64,000 nt of DNA from Ectocarpus siliculosus (taxonomy: Eukaryota; Sar; Phaeophyceae; Ectocarpales; Ectocarpaceae): assembly GCA_000310025.1 (NCBI GenBank), contig FN649732.1, forward strand, positions 2,086,811 through 2,150,810. Reading direction: 5' to 3'. Made by a program: the position numbers and the translations under genes. How positions within the stretch are numbered: position 1 is the stretch's first letter; each line of letters opens with the position of its first letter. Shown here in pieces: positions 1-10,867 of this stretch. The notes under the pieces were generated by a model. The model made no database searches, was not told where the DNA came from, and worked only from the letters and a program-made list of their open reading frames with translations.

Positions 1-470
1 AACTCGGCAACCAGGTTACCGTTTTTTTTTTTACCTCGGTTTTTTTTTTTGGCGGTAACCATAATGGTGGTCGAGTAGATCATGTTGTGCGGGGTGGAGA
101 AACCTCACTCCGCGCAACGGGGGATGATCGCACCACGTTGTGTTAAAATGGTCAAGCTTCCTCGAGGCAGTTACACAGTGCTTACAACTGTCTCTGGAAG
201 TGAAAGCACCAGAAAATAAATTAAGTCATACGCAGCTGTCATCCGTACGCAAGGAAGTAAGCACAAGATGCCGAACACCCTTAGCAGGATGGCAGCTCAC
301 CCTTCATGCGACTCGCCAAATACCTCACGGCGCTTCGCGCTTGGTGATGTGAGAGCCTGGTCCGGTGAGAACCCGGCGTGCTCCGTCCCGGCTTTGTAGG
401 GATGCGAGGTCAATGGTCAAACGACTACGGCATGCACGACTATGAGTACACCCCCCCCCCCCTGAACCCG
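1..470 (+). repeat. Interspersed ~460-bp repeat, copy 1
   Basis: This copy runs from AACTCGGCAACCAGGTTACC to a terminal poly-C run after GACTATGAGTACA. Another near-identical copy is at 25738-26200, a third lacking the first ~120 bases at 21892-22205, and an inverted 3' part at about 1640-1770. The left part contains short hairpins (GGTTACCG...CGGTAACC, and GTTGTGCGG paired with CCGCGCAAC) around T runs. No coding potential is shared between copies. It looks like a short non-autonomous element of unknown class. Here it occupies the stretch between the oxidoreductase exons and the window edge. Confidence 0.8.
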
Positions 471-586
471 ACCCTCAGCCCGAGGAAAAAGTCAATGCAA
501 AACATCGCGCCAAGCAACGGCGTATCCGAGGCCATCCACTAATCGGCAAACCAACGAAACCGGAGGGGAGAAAGCATCCGGCAAAC

Positions 587-2398
587 CTGCATGGGAACGG
601 CAATGTCGAACCACTCCTCCGCCAGACAGGACCACGGCCCCATGGCCACGACCACCTATAGGCAGAACCAAAAAAAGAAACAAGACGACGGAGATAATTG
701 AGGACGGGGACGAGAAAACGGCGGAGGAGGAACGCATGAATAACGCGAACAAAAACAACGCCACCTCTAGAAAAATTGGTGATTAAGAACTGGGTGGATT
801 CAACCTGAAAAATAGACTATATAAGAAATTGGGTATTCCATTATACACAAAAATCTACCATATTACCTGCTGGATTCCTCACAGAGGAAATGAGCCGCGA
901 GGGTTGCCCAAAACAGTGACGTTCTCAAGGCGGCGGCATTGTAAGCAATGCCAGTTTGGGCACATAAGCAATAAAGACAGTAGTGACCTCAACATTGCAT
1001 GCGCGTTTGTGAAGAGGCGATGTTTGGTAGAGGTGAAGGCGAGGGGAGAGAGAGCGTGTGTGTGTGTGAGAGAGAGAGAGAGGGGGGGCGCATCAGTTAT
1101 GCTCCCGCCAGGAGTGTGCGTGAGCGAGAGAGAGAGAGAGAGAGAGAGGGCGCATCAGTTGTGGTTTGGAGGCAGAAACCACAAGTTTGTCTTGACACCC
1201 CCCCGAACCCCTACCCTCGATGGTGCTCTACTGTTGTTGCTATCTATCGTCGCTGTCGTCGTTGTTGTCGTGATTCACGTTGACGACCACTCGTACACAC
1301 GTGTTCGGTGCTTGGTGGCATTTCCTCCGCGCGCAAGACAAACACACATTCCTGCTGTGGCAAATGAGCTATCGCACCCGGTCGCATGCAATCTCCTCCC
1401 CGTCTTCCAGCACCACGGCCGTGACGCGACGTTCCCCTCCATCTTCCTCTTTCCCGGCACCCCCATCCAAGTCCGCGACCTCCGCGGGAGAGCTCGACAC
1501 TCCCGACACCGTGGCTATCCGCACCTCCGCCCCCTTCTCCTTAGCCGCATCCATGAGTTTCGTGGTCAGTTCCAACGGAGTCACCTGACGAACACAGAAC
1601 ATTATTGGTGGTCATGCTTGGCGTTACGCGGAGGGGGTGGGGGTGGGGGTGGGTGTACTCATAGTCGTGCATGCCGTAATCGTTAGACCACTTACCTCGC
1701 ATCCCTACAAGGACGGAGCACGCCGGGTTCTCACCGGACCAGGCTGTCACATCACCAAGCGCGAAGCACCGTGAGCTATTCGGAGGGGGTGGGGGGGGCA
1801 TTATCATGCCCGCATGCCGTAGTCCGTCGACGATATATCTCGCTCCGCTGCAAATCCGGGATGAGGCATGCGATGGGGGGGCTATTACTGCTGCGGACAA
1901 CCGACCAACTACGCTCGGTCACCGAATGGAAGGAAACCCAGAACTACGCTCGGTCATGGGATGGAAGGCATGACACAAATGCGTTGTCCTCGACAACAAC
2001 GAAAGCACACCTGAGCCGTGTCCGAATCCATCAGCGAGCCAGAGGCCTTCCCGTCCAGCCAAGCCGCAGGCGAAGACCCACCCCGCCCTCCATTCACCTG
2101 TGTCGCGTTGTTGTTTACGGTGCCGCACGGCGCCATCGACGTCGACACGAAGTGGCGAAAAGAGAAGGGGAGGGGTCGGGAAGGAACAACAGCAGAACAC
2201 AACGAGAACAAATTTCAACAAAGCGGCGGGCACAGCAGCGGCGGAGAGAAAATAGTAACGCAGGGCTACTGCGACGACGGCGATGTCATCACTCGCCTGA
2301 GTCCAGACCACATCAACCACCTCCACCACCCACATAACCACCGCCACCACCACAACTACAACACCACCACCACCACAACAACAACAGCAACCACCACC

Positions 2399-2444
<46 letters not shown>

Positions 2445-4238
2445 CTCAGCGCACCCTACCCCCTGTACTCGCCAAAATATCGAGTACGGAAATAGCGCGC
2501 CGTCGCAAAAACTCCGTGATTTTCTAGATCCGAAAAATACACCGGAAAGGAACAAAACACGAGACTCCGTACCGAGAGGGTCGGGATCTTGCGGTAAGAC
2601 GTGACCCCCAGGGTTTCCGCTAGCTTCTCGTGCATGTCGAAGCTAATCTCGTGCATGGGCACCGTCGGGCCGCTGCCCCAGCCGCCGGCCAGGAAACCCC
2701 CGGCCTTGCCGCTGGCGGCGGCGGCGACGTTGCTGCGCTCGATGACGATGGGCTTCACTCCCCGAAGCGCCAGGTGGTAAGCGGTGCTGGCTCCCACTGT
2801 CGTTGTCGTCGTCGTCGTCGTCGTCGTGATCGTTGTCGTAGGTGGTTTTCAATTTTTTGTTCCGCGCGATTATTATTGGGGCGGTTTTAGACATGACAGC
2901 GGACAAAAAGGGAAGGAATCGTACCACTTGAAACGGTGTGCCACCCAGAAACCATGTGGGACAAACACAGCTTGATATGAGGGCAAGTTTTTTAAAGGCC
3001 ATGCTGGGGCGGCCAACGACCACTGTTTTCACGGCAAACGTGGGCGGGGGCACATAGGTCAAGTACACGCGGGCGTCTCGTATTTTGAGATAGGTTTGGG
3101 AGACAAGCATGTGAACAACCTGTACCTTTTCGGGAGCCAAGCGCAAGACATTTGCGGGGCGTTTATTTTCGCAGGGACCAACTGCTGTGCGCGTTGACAC
3201 TTTGTGTGCAAAATCGTTACCACGGGTTCCACAATGTGTGCCGGAAGTCTTGGCAGCGAGTGGTGGACAAAGCCTGCCGGATGCTGGGTGTATAATTTGT
3301 TCCTGGCTGTTTTCGTACCGGCTGTAGCCTCTGACTCTATTCATCGGTCCGCTTATGAGGGCCGTAGATGCTAAGTGGATACACTTCCTCGTCAAGTTAT
3401 GTTGCGCGGCAAGAGTGTGTGTAGTCTTGAAAATTCCGTACAGCAGTATCGGACAGCATTCACAAAGCGGCATCTGCACAATTAAGTGACGAGGAGCGGG
3501 CTAACTGCAACGGACCATCCGACTCTGGTAATCAAATGGCGTATGCCCATCCACGAACACAGGTGGTTCTGCTCACGTCGCGCGAGGAAACATTTGTATC
3601 GCAGTGAAAGAGCGACGCGCCTGTGTGACTGCTGCGTTTTGCTGCGGCATGGCATGCACACACCGTATTGTACTTGTAAATAGAACCTCGAACGTGTAAA
3701 ACTGCTGTAGTCTGAAAGAACGCAAGACTTTTGTCCTTGGTGTCCCGATCTGTACACGTTCACTCCCAAAGTTTTGTTGGCGCACACGCTGTCAATTGTG
3801 GCGGGCTCGGAAACACGCGTGATGACAACAGATGCAATGCTGGCACGGTACTGCTGTGTGCCGGCATTGTTAAACTCCGAGATATCTAAATCCATTCTAT
3901 TCCGCCGCATATTTACACATGTGTGCACGGGTACACCGGTACACCGGTGCCCACTTGGGCTTCCTCGAACTATCCGCCTACGTCATACTTCGCAGCCCTC
4001 TCTCACCTATTCCGCCACCGACGATGACCACCCTTTCCTCGGCTCCAAGTGGCGGTGAACCCATTCTCAAGGCTCGTTGCCCGCCCCTCCTTGTCACTTC
4101 CACAGCCGATCTGGTTGATAGAGGGGTATTCGCCACGAAGGCTGTAGAGGGCCGTGCGCAGCCAAATGCAACCGTTACTGCAATGGCGAGATGTCCGAGG
4201 CGGTTAGCCGTGGCTGCTGGCAGCAGAGGGCTTGGCAT
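587..4238 (-). CDS. FAD-dependent oxidoreductase (DAO fold), plastid-type leader, 5 exons, 3' end beyond the window
   Basis: Exons 4238-4007, 2796-2573, 2097-2011, 1584-1378 and 655-587 join with matching phases (exon 1 ends in phase 1, the rest in phase 0) at GT-AG junctions. The start at 4238 gives MPSPLLPAATANRLGHLAIA, a signal-peptide-like leader, followed by PSTAFVAN, which resembles the ASAFAP motif that routes stramenopile proteins through the four plastid membranes. The mature part opens with the dinucleotide-binding motif VVIVGGGIVGASTAYHLA, split by intron 1, then VIERS, the acidic end of the Rossmann strand. Further on come a WLDG block, VTPLELTTKLMDAAKEKGAE and VVVAMGPWS, which match the DAO-family order. 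Such enzymes oxidise amines or amino/hydroxy acids with FAD; the substrate cannot be told. Roughly 250 residues are visible. The C-terminal part, with the second FAD-contacting glycine motif, should lie left of base 1. Introns carry microsatellites and an inverted copy of the 460-bp repeat. Confidence 0.87.
1049..1150. repeat. (TG)n and (GA)n microsatellites
   Basis: A TG run and two GA runs lie in the intron of the oxidoreductase gene between exons 1378 and 655. Long open frames here are artefacts of the repeats. Confidence 0.9.
1640..1775 (-). repeat. Interspersed ~460-bp repeat, inverted 3' fragment
   Basis: Bases from GTACTCATAGTCGTGCATGC through CTTCGCGCTTGGTGATGTG (read inverted) match the 3' part of the repeat at 1-470. 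It lies in the intron of the oxidoreductase gene between exons 2011 and 1584. A second, weaker copy of the GTACTCATAGTCGTGCATGC end follows at about 1795-1835. Confidence 0.65.
2330..2445. repeat. (CCA/CAA)n microsatellite
   Basis: A run of about 115 bases of CAC, CAA and AAC triplets lies in the intron between the oxidoreductase exons at 2573 and 2097. Confidence 0.92.
2795..2832. repeat. (GTC)n next to a splice acceptor
   Basis: Read on the minus strand this is a GAC run ending in AACGACAG, directly before the acceptor of the exon starting at 2796. It replaces the usual pyrimidine-rich tract. Confidence 0.75.
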
Positions 4239-4239
4239 C

Positions 4240-6400
4240 AGCGAGACGAGAAGGGTACAAGTAGGACTACTAACGGCGCATGAGAGAGGGGGGGGGGTAA
4301 TTGACGCGCAGCCCCGGGTGTTCACCGCTTGGATTTTGGTTCCAAAACAACATGAGCTGACATGAGCAACCTTGTTTGAGTGCAGCAAAAGTGACACATA
4401 TGCGCGGAGACCAACGGTGCACAACAACAACAACAACAACAACAACAATGTATGCGCTCCATGCGCTACTGCTATACGTCACGCACAGTTACACATCCAA
4501 TGCGCTCAATTCCTGGGTGTCACAACGTGTCACGAAAGTAACACGGATATCTGTTTCTAACGCAGAAGACATTTTGACGGATTTCCGCCGCCGCCGCCGC
4601 GCCACTGCTATCGTCACACACAGAGCTCCGATACCACGTCCCCCGCGCCGCCCTACTGCAGGCTCTGGCACCTGCATGGAATTCTACAGGATCGTCGACG
4701 CCCGTCCCATGGTCGAAGAGGATGGGAACACCAATCGGTCAGGGTCGAAGATGTTCCCTGTGGGGAAATCTATGTAGTCTATGTCCGCTGCGACCTTGTT
4801 AGAGGCGCCTTATATATATTACGCCGTCTAGCGGATTCAGTGGTATCCTATGGTGATGATATGAGCCTCAAATCAGGCAAATGTGGCCACCCACCCCCGA
4901 GGCGTTCAAATATGCAAACGATGTCGGCCTCATCCCCCCCCGAGGCGTTCAAATATGCAAAGGAGGTCGGCCTCGGCCGAGCAGGATTTCATGGTGACTG
5001 AGTTTGACGTCACCAAACAAGAGATGTAGTCTAGGCGGGTGGGCAACAGGTGGTTGCGCATAGTCTATGGCACGCGACCCCACGCTGCTGTCCACCAATG
5101 GCCTTTGCTCGACCCCGCCGTTCGTGGCGCAAGATAGTATCAGGTACAAATTGGTACCAATTGCGTGGCGCACGCGTATCTCATTGTCTGGCTTCGGGGG
5201 CGCGCGCTATACAAACCGAGTTGCGACCGGGTACTATACATTATTCCCCTCGGTGGGTGCCTCTCGGCCGGGCAGCATACAGGTCATGTACATCGTGAAA
5301 AAGAAGTGTGTTTGTGTCTAGTACGTGTAGATCCGGGTACTCTTCGTTGAAAGACTATTTTTGGGTATTATCTTGCGTGTGCCCCTTCAGCTGCCCGCGC
5401 CCACATCCATGACTGTGGACAGGACGCCGAGCTTATGCTACTTGTATGGGTCTCCGCTGGCGACGGCCTCACGCTATAATCTATCGGTACCATAGGACAC
5501 ACCTACGCTTGGTGTAAGAGGGCTACTACAGTAATCGTACAACTCCATTGACGAGAGGGGACAAAGGCCCCACCGACAGGAACGCTACAGCAGTACAGTA
5601 GACATGCACGCAACGAAATATGTTAGTTATTGCACAACGCGACGCGTGGTGGAAGTTACCTGTACCTCCACAACACCACCACAATAATACACACAGCGCG
5701 AAGCCGCTGCCGCGGCGTCGCTTGCAGATAACCCAGCGAAGACAAGAACCTTTCTAACCTTGAAGGTCGAAACACACAAAATTCTGTGCACCGATCGATG
5801 CGGTGCCTATTGCACCAAATCAACCTCTTCACCGGGGCCACAACATCTTAGGCGAAGAGGCCGGAATACAAGCAGCCTACTCCCGTCCCAAGCAAAACAC
5901 ACGAGATCATCGCACTCTCCAGCGTAACTGGACAATTCGCCAGTGAAAGACACGAAGGCATGCATACAATGGATCTGCATCTTGTTGCTGATTTTCGTTA
6001 CTTTCAACTGTATCAGCAAAAATGCTGTATCTTCGAGATATTATCATACATAAAGTGCACAGCGGATGCAACTGAGGGCAAGATTATTGAAAAGCCTATT
6101 TTCTTTTGTCGGGGGCACGACGCGACCGCTGTTTAACGCGCTACCTAACGCTCCTGCGAAGAACCCGGAGCAACAAGCTTCAGTTTGAAGCGGAATTGAT
6201 TGGACACGATCCAATCCGGGGCACGTCATCAATAAACAAACATACGCATGAACGCTGTCCCGTGATAATTGCACGAAGAATCCGCTCCTATCTCCTTTAG
6301 ACAGCGTGCGCTCTTCTGGCGCACCCCACAACTTGATCGTGTCTGTCGTCGCTGACGTCCATCTTGCGCGGAATGGTGGCGGTCCCAGGGTTTTCTGTCC
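4240..6400. other. Region without a recognised gene; short repeats
   Basis: Upstream of the oxidoreductase start lie an (AAC)n run at 4422-4448, a CCG run at 4589-4605 and a tandem pair of about 50 bases at 4885-4975 (CGAGGCGTTCAAATATGCAAA). Short open frames at 5050-5350 and 5650-6330 have no splice context or motif I can support. Confidence 0.5.
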
Positions 6401-6499
6401 ACGGTTACCTCGCTTCCGTCTCCTTCTTTGCCGAGGCCCTACTCCCTGTGGATGTTGGCTTCGTCGTCGTTGTCATCGTCGTGCATCCTGTCGAAGAAC

Positions 6500-7330
6500 G
6501 GACGCACCAATGATGACAAGGTCACTGACACCGCCCCCATCGCCCGGCAGATCCGTCCCCGTCGCCGGGCTCGGCGAACGGGGAGACCGGAACCACGCGG
6601 TGAAGGCGTTCGTTGTCGTCGAAGCCACGGCATCGTCAGCGCCGCCGCCGCCGCCGCCGCCCCGGGCCCCGGATGTCGTCGGAAGCGGGGACCGGGGCGG
6701 GCGCTTCTTCTACCAGCACGGGGACGCCGGCGGACAGCCACGCCGCGGAATCCGCGAGGTTGTCTTGCTGGGGAGATCGGTCTCAGCGCCCGGAATAATG
6801 ATGCCGGTGCGACGTGCCTGCCCACGCCGCCACTTGACCGCGGCCGCGCTCCGTGACACCTTCGGACTGCCGCATTCCTTCTCTACTGACCGCATCGGTT
6901 TGGGGTGAAGCGGCTCGGGAACGGCTCCACCCCAAACCGATGCGGTCAGTAGAGAAGGAATACGACAGTCCGGAGGTGTCGTGGAGCGTTAGCTGTGGTC
7001 ATGTTACGGCATGGGCAGGCACGTCGCACCGGCAGCATTATTCCAGGCGCAGGGACCGATCTCCCGAGCAAGACAACCTCGCGGATTCCGCGGCGTGGCT
7101 GTCCGTCGTCGTCCCCGTGCTGGGAGAGGAAGCGCCCGTCCCGGTCCCCGCTTCCGACGAAGTCCGGGGCCCACGGCGGAGGGCGGCGCTGACGATGCCG
7201 TGGCTTCGACGACAACGAACGCCTTTACTGCGTGGTTCCGACCTCCCCGTTCGCCGAGCCGGGTAATGGGGACGGTTCTGCCGGGCGATGGGGGCGGTGT
7301 CGGTGACCTTGTCTCCACGGCACCTCCGGA
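6500..7330. repeat. Large palindrome, ~400-bp arms (centre ~6917)
   Basis: The left arm (about 6500-6905) and right arm (about 6930-7330) are long imperfect reverse complements around a spacer of about 24 bases. The inner ends read CTGACCGCATCGGTTTGGGG and its complement. The same protein-like reading (MGRHVAPA..LF...) can be read outward from both arms, which confirms the symmetry. A smaller palindrome with the same inner sequence follows at 7345-7410. Confidence 0.82.
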
Positions 7331-7339
7331 CTATCGTCT

Positions 7340-7760
7340 TTCGTCTCTGCTGACCGCATCGGTTTGGGGTGGAGCGGCTTCACCCCAAACCGATGCGTTC
7401 GGCGGAGAAGGAATACGACAGTCCGGAGGTGCCGTGCCCAGGCCGCCGCCGCCGCTGCTGCTGCTGCTGCTATTGCTACTCCTACTGCTGCAGCACGGTT
7501 TGTGTCCAACGACGGCGGCGGCGAGGACCCCGGGCATGGCGGCGACGGCGATGGGGACCAGGGCAGGCGTACTGCCGCCGCAGCAGTACCCACCACCACC
7601 TACCCCCCCCCCCCAGCACGGGGCCGACGACGAACCACGCCGCGGAATCCGCGAGGTTGACTTGCTCGGGAGATTGGTCCCTGCGCAGGCACGTCGCACC
7701 GGCAGCATTACTCCGGGCACAGCGACCGAGCTCCCGAGCAAGTCAACTTCGTGGGTGCTG
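7340..7760. repeat. Two smaller palindromes and (CTG)n tract
   Basis: A second palindrome is centred near 7377, re-using the CCCCAAACCGATGCG motif of the larger one. Another is centred near 7705, pairing GAGGTTGACTTGCTCGGGAG with its complement at 7730-7752. CTG/CTA repeats at 7456-7492 lie between them. No gene is seen. Confidence 0.7.
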
Positions 7761-10700
7761 CTGTTGCTGCTACTGCTACTGCTGCTGCACGGGGTCTGTC
7801 CGACGACGGCGGCGACAGTGACGAGCGGGAGATTGAATCCTCAAGGTCGAACAGCGCGTGGAAAGACTCGGAGATGATGACGTCGACATCGCCCGCGTCC
7901 CTGGATGGCGGCGGCGGTTGTATCGCAGCGTCGAACTTGCCGGTTTGTCCTACGACGACCTATCGCCGCCTTCCCCGTAGCCCGACACTGCTACGGGGCT
8001 GGAGGGCCTTGGCGATCCGGAGGTGCAGGAGCATCTCATGAGGGCTCCATCTTCCAATCCCTCCTCAAGCCCCCGGAGATGGAGACCGCGACGGCCAACG
8101 GCGAGGCAGAAGGCAGCAACAGGATCGATGGCGAGGTGTACGCCGGCACTACGGAAGGAGTTCCTTCATCCATGGCCGTCGGGTACGGTTGCACCTACGT
8201 CGCGAGCGAATCCGTGACTATCGAGAGCTCCGAGTCTCACCGAGACGTCCGCTCGCCCCGCTCGCACGGTGAGACTCGGAGCTCTCGATGGTGACCGATT
8301 CGTTCGCGATGTACGTGCACCCGCACCCGACGGTCATGGAAGAACGAGATACTTCGGTAGTGCTGGTGTACACTTCGTCGCCTATCCTGCTCGTGCCTTC
8401 GGTGTCCGCGTTGGCCCCCGGCCTCGATCTCGGGCACCTTGAGGAGGGACTGGAGGATGGTCCCCCTGAGAAGGTCCCCCTTCACGCCCCGATCGCCAAC
8501 GCCCTGCAGTCCTGGAGCAGCGGCGAGCGACGGGGGCGGCGGTGAGTCGTTGTTTTACAGGCTGGACAACAAATGATCCCCAAACGGCGAGTACCCGTTG
8601 ATGCCGTGGTCGTCTCGTTCTCCGTCACCGTCGAGGCCGGCGGGCACGGCGACGACGGCGGCGGTCACGGCGGTCACGGCGGTGAGAACCGCGGGCATGC
8701 TGGCGACGGCGACGAGCGGAAGATCGAGTCTTCCCTGTCGAACAGCGTGTGGAACGACTCGGAGATGATGGCGTCGACATCGCCCGTGTCCTTGGATGGC
8801 GGCGGCGGCTGTATCGCAGCGTCGAACTGCAGGGACAGGGTGCGCGTGGGTGATGCGTGGGTGTGGGGTGTTCGGAAGGGTGGGAAGGTTTGAGAAGTAC
8901 GGGGGGTGAGTGGGGAACAAGCAGGTTGTAGTTACAATTTCGGCAATTTTCAACACATTCCCGAGGTCGGGCATCCGTACGACGCTGCACAGTCTAGACG
9001 ACAATAGTATTCAGAAAAAGTCAAAGTAGCACCCGCGACGCTCGACGTTATACTCTAACACGAACGTACCACTACAATGGCATTGTTGAGCGAAACCAAA
9101 CGCTGTGGCCACTTCTTACCATGGTCGATTGCCCGCCTCCGGTCGGTTGTCGAACGGCGCGGTCGTCGGATGACCACTCGTGCGGTCGGTGAGTAGTACC
9201 CGGGAAGCCCGCAGCTTGCCCAACACCTCCGCCGCCGTACCCAACGCCACCACCGCAGGCGTCGCCCCCGCCACACGCTCCCCCCTAACCGCCGGCGACT
9301 CCGCCGTGCTGCCAACGCCGTCATCGGCCATCGCTCCCGCCGCCGCTGCCGGCAAGCGGACGTCCCGGGACAGGTAGCGCCGTGGTTGTTTGACGTTGCC
9401 GCAACAACGAGATGGCGGCGTGAACAGCCGAGCGGACAACGAACAGAGCGGTGGGGTCGACGACAGCTCATCGAACAGCATGGAGGAGCTGCTTGTTGGG
9501 CTGTCGTTGCCCCCAACGCTCTGCTCGTTGTCCGCGGGGTTGTCTACACCGGCATCTGGTTGTTGCGGGAATATCAAACAATAACGGAGAATATAGGGTC
9601 CAGGAGTTTGGGTGAGAAGCCGAGGCGTCGCCAACCAAAAACTCGACGCCCATCGGGGGGAGGGGGGTCTGCCGAGCATTCCTCATGATAAGCGCCAATA
9701 TTATTCGGGGTTTTATCGATTACACACAATTCGGGTACCAGCAGGGTAGATTTGAACGGCGCCCCTTTCAGGACGGTACTCGCCTTTGGAAGGCGCATCC
9801 ACCGCTTGACAAACAGAACGCGAACCGGAATTCATGGTGTTTCGAGTGGACAGGCAGGGATCGACACGACCCAAGACGAAGGGGAAATACTGGTACCACC
9901 CAAGGTTTTGGTATCTGCGTACATATGCCGCCCCCCTCGATCACCATGCCATCCTGGGACGCAGCAGCCAACCAAAAGCTCATGCATCATCGATGGTTTT
10001 GAGGGGGCGGGGGGGCGAAAGGTTTAGGCGAAGCACAAACTTAGCACAAAGCTAGCGAGTGGTAGCGGGCCTAGACTATACTTGTTGGTTTTGGGTGGAC
10101 CGGGGCGGCGACGTTGTTGGGCAAACCATCGCACCTTCGCTCGGAGGCACAGGAAGAGTCCGCTTGGGTGTCGATCTTGCGGAGGTCCCCGTGGAAGAAG
10201 AAGGGGACGATGGCTCCGTTACCGGGTCAACCCGTAGAACAGGTTTTCCCACCGATCCCCTCGCTTTCATAGAACGCCGTCCCAGCCGGCCATTGGGGAA
10301 TATATATATATATATATATGACCTCCAAACACAAGACCAACAAGCCTGTTGAAGTTGGCGGGGAGGGGACGGGGTAGCAATATCGGTATCAATATTGCGA
10401 CCCTCTCCCCCTCCCCAACATGAAAAGGCTGGTTGGACGAGTATTCGGAGGTCTGCCGAACGGCGGGCTAGGGCGGCGTTCTATATAGGCGGGAAATCTG
10501 TTCTACGAGTTGACCCCGTGACGGAGTCATCGCCTCCTTCAACATCGGTGTCTGATGTTGCGACCATCTTCTCCCTCCAACTTAAGCAGGCTTGTGGGTC
10601 GTTTATTTGGAGGCGTCCCCAACGGCCGGTTAGGACGACCTTCTAGTAAAGCGGGGGGAATCGGTGAGAATACCTGTTCTGTCAGCAATCGAAATATCAA

Positions 10701-10820
10701 TCCTAGGCAAGAAGGCCCAACGGCCGGTTAGGACGGCCTTCTAGTAAAGCGGGGGGAATTGGTGAGAATACCTGTTCTGTCAGCAATCGAAATATCAATC
10801 CTAGGCAACAAGGAAGACAA
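7680..10820 (+). repeat. 3.2-kb tandem duplication, copy 1
   Basis: This block matches 10868-13900 at an offset of 3192 bases on the left and 3201 on the right; the 9-base difference is one extra GGTCACGGC unit in copy 2. From about 8900 to 10270 the copies differ by only a handful of bases; the outer parts differ more. Copy 1 has an (AT)n tract at 10302-10318 and an extra 99-base repeat at 10624-10809. Inside are palindromes centred near 8256 (22-bp perfect inner arms, TCGAGAGCTCCGAGTCTCAC; total about 540 bp) and near 9480. A direct repeat of about 116 bp is at 7821-7936 and 8710-8826. I recognise no protein. Confidence 0.85.
10624..10809 (+). repeat. 99-bp tandem repeat, two copies
   Basis: The units start with GGCCGGTTAGGACG at 10624 and 10723 and end with AATATCAATCCTAGGCAA. 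They are almost identical. The extra unit is present only in copy 1 of the 3.2-kb duplication. Confidence 0.85.
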
Positions 10821-10867
10821 CAGTCCGGAGGTGCCGAGGAGCGTCAGCCGCGGTCACGCGGCGCCAT

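Noticed and set aside
829-1686. Plus-strand 285-residue frame
   Set aside because: It runs through TG/GA microsatellites and an inverted repeat fragment, antisense to the oxidoreductase exon at 1584-1378.
6306-7877. Open frames of 100-288 residues in the palindrome block
   Set aside because: Mirror copies of the same reading occur on both arms, GC content is high, and there are no splice sites or known motifs.
9055-9679. Minus-strand frames of 153 and 187 residues, repeated exactly at 12256-12880
   Set aside because: Their repetition only reflects the tandem duplication; composition is Arg/Ser/Pro-rich, and overlapping frames are equally open.
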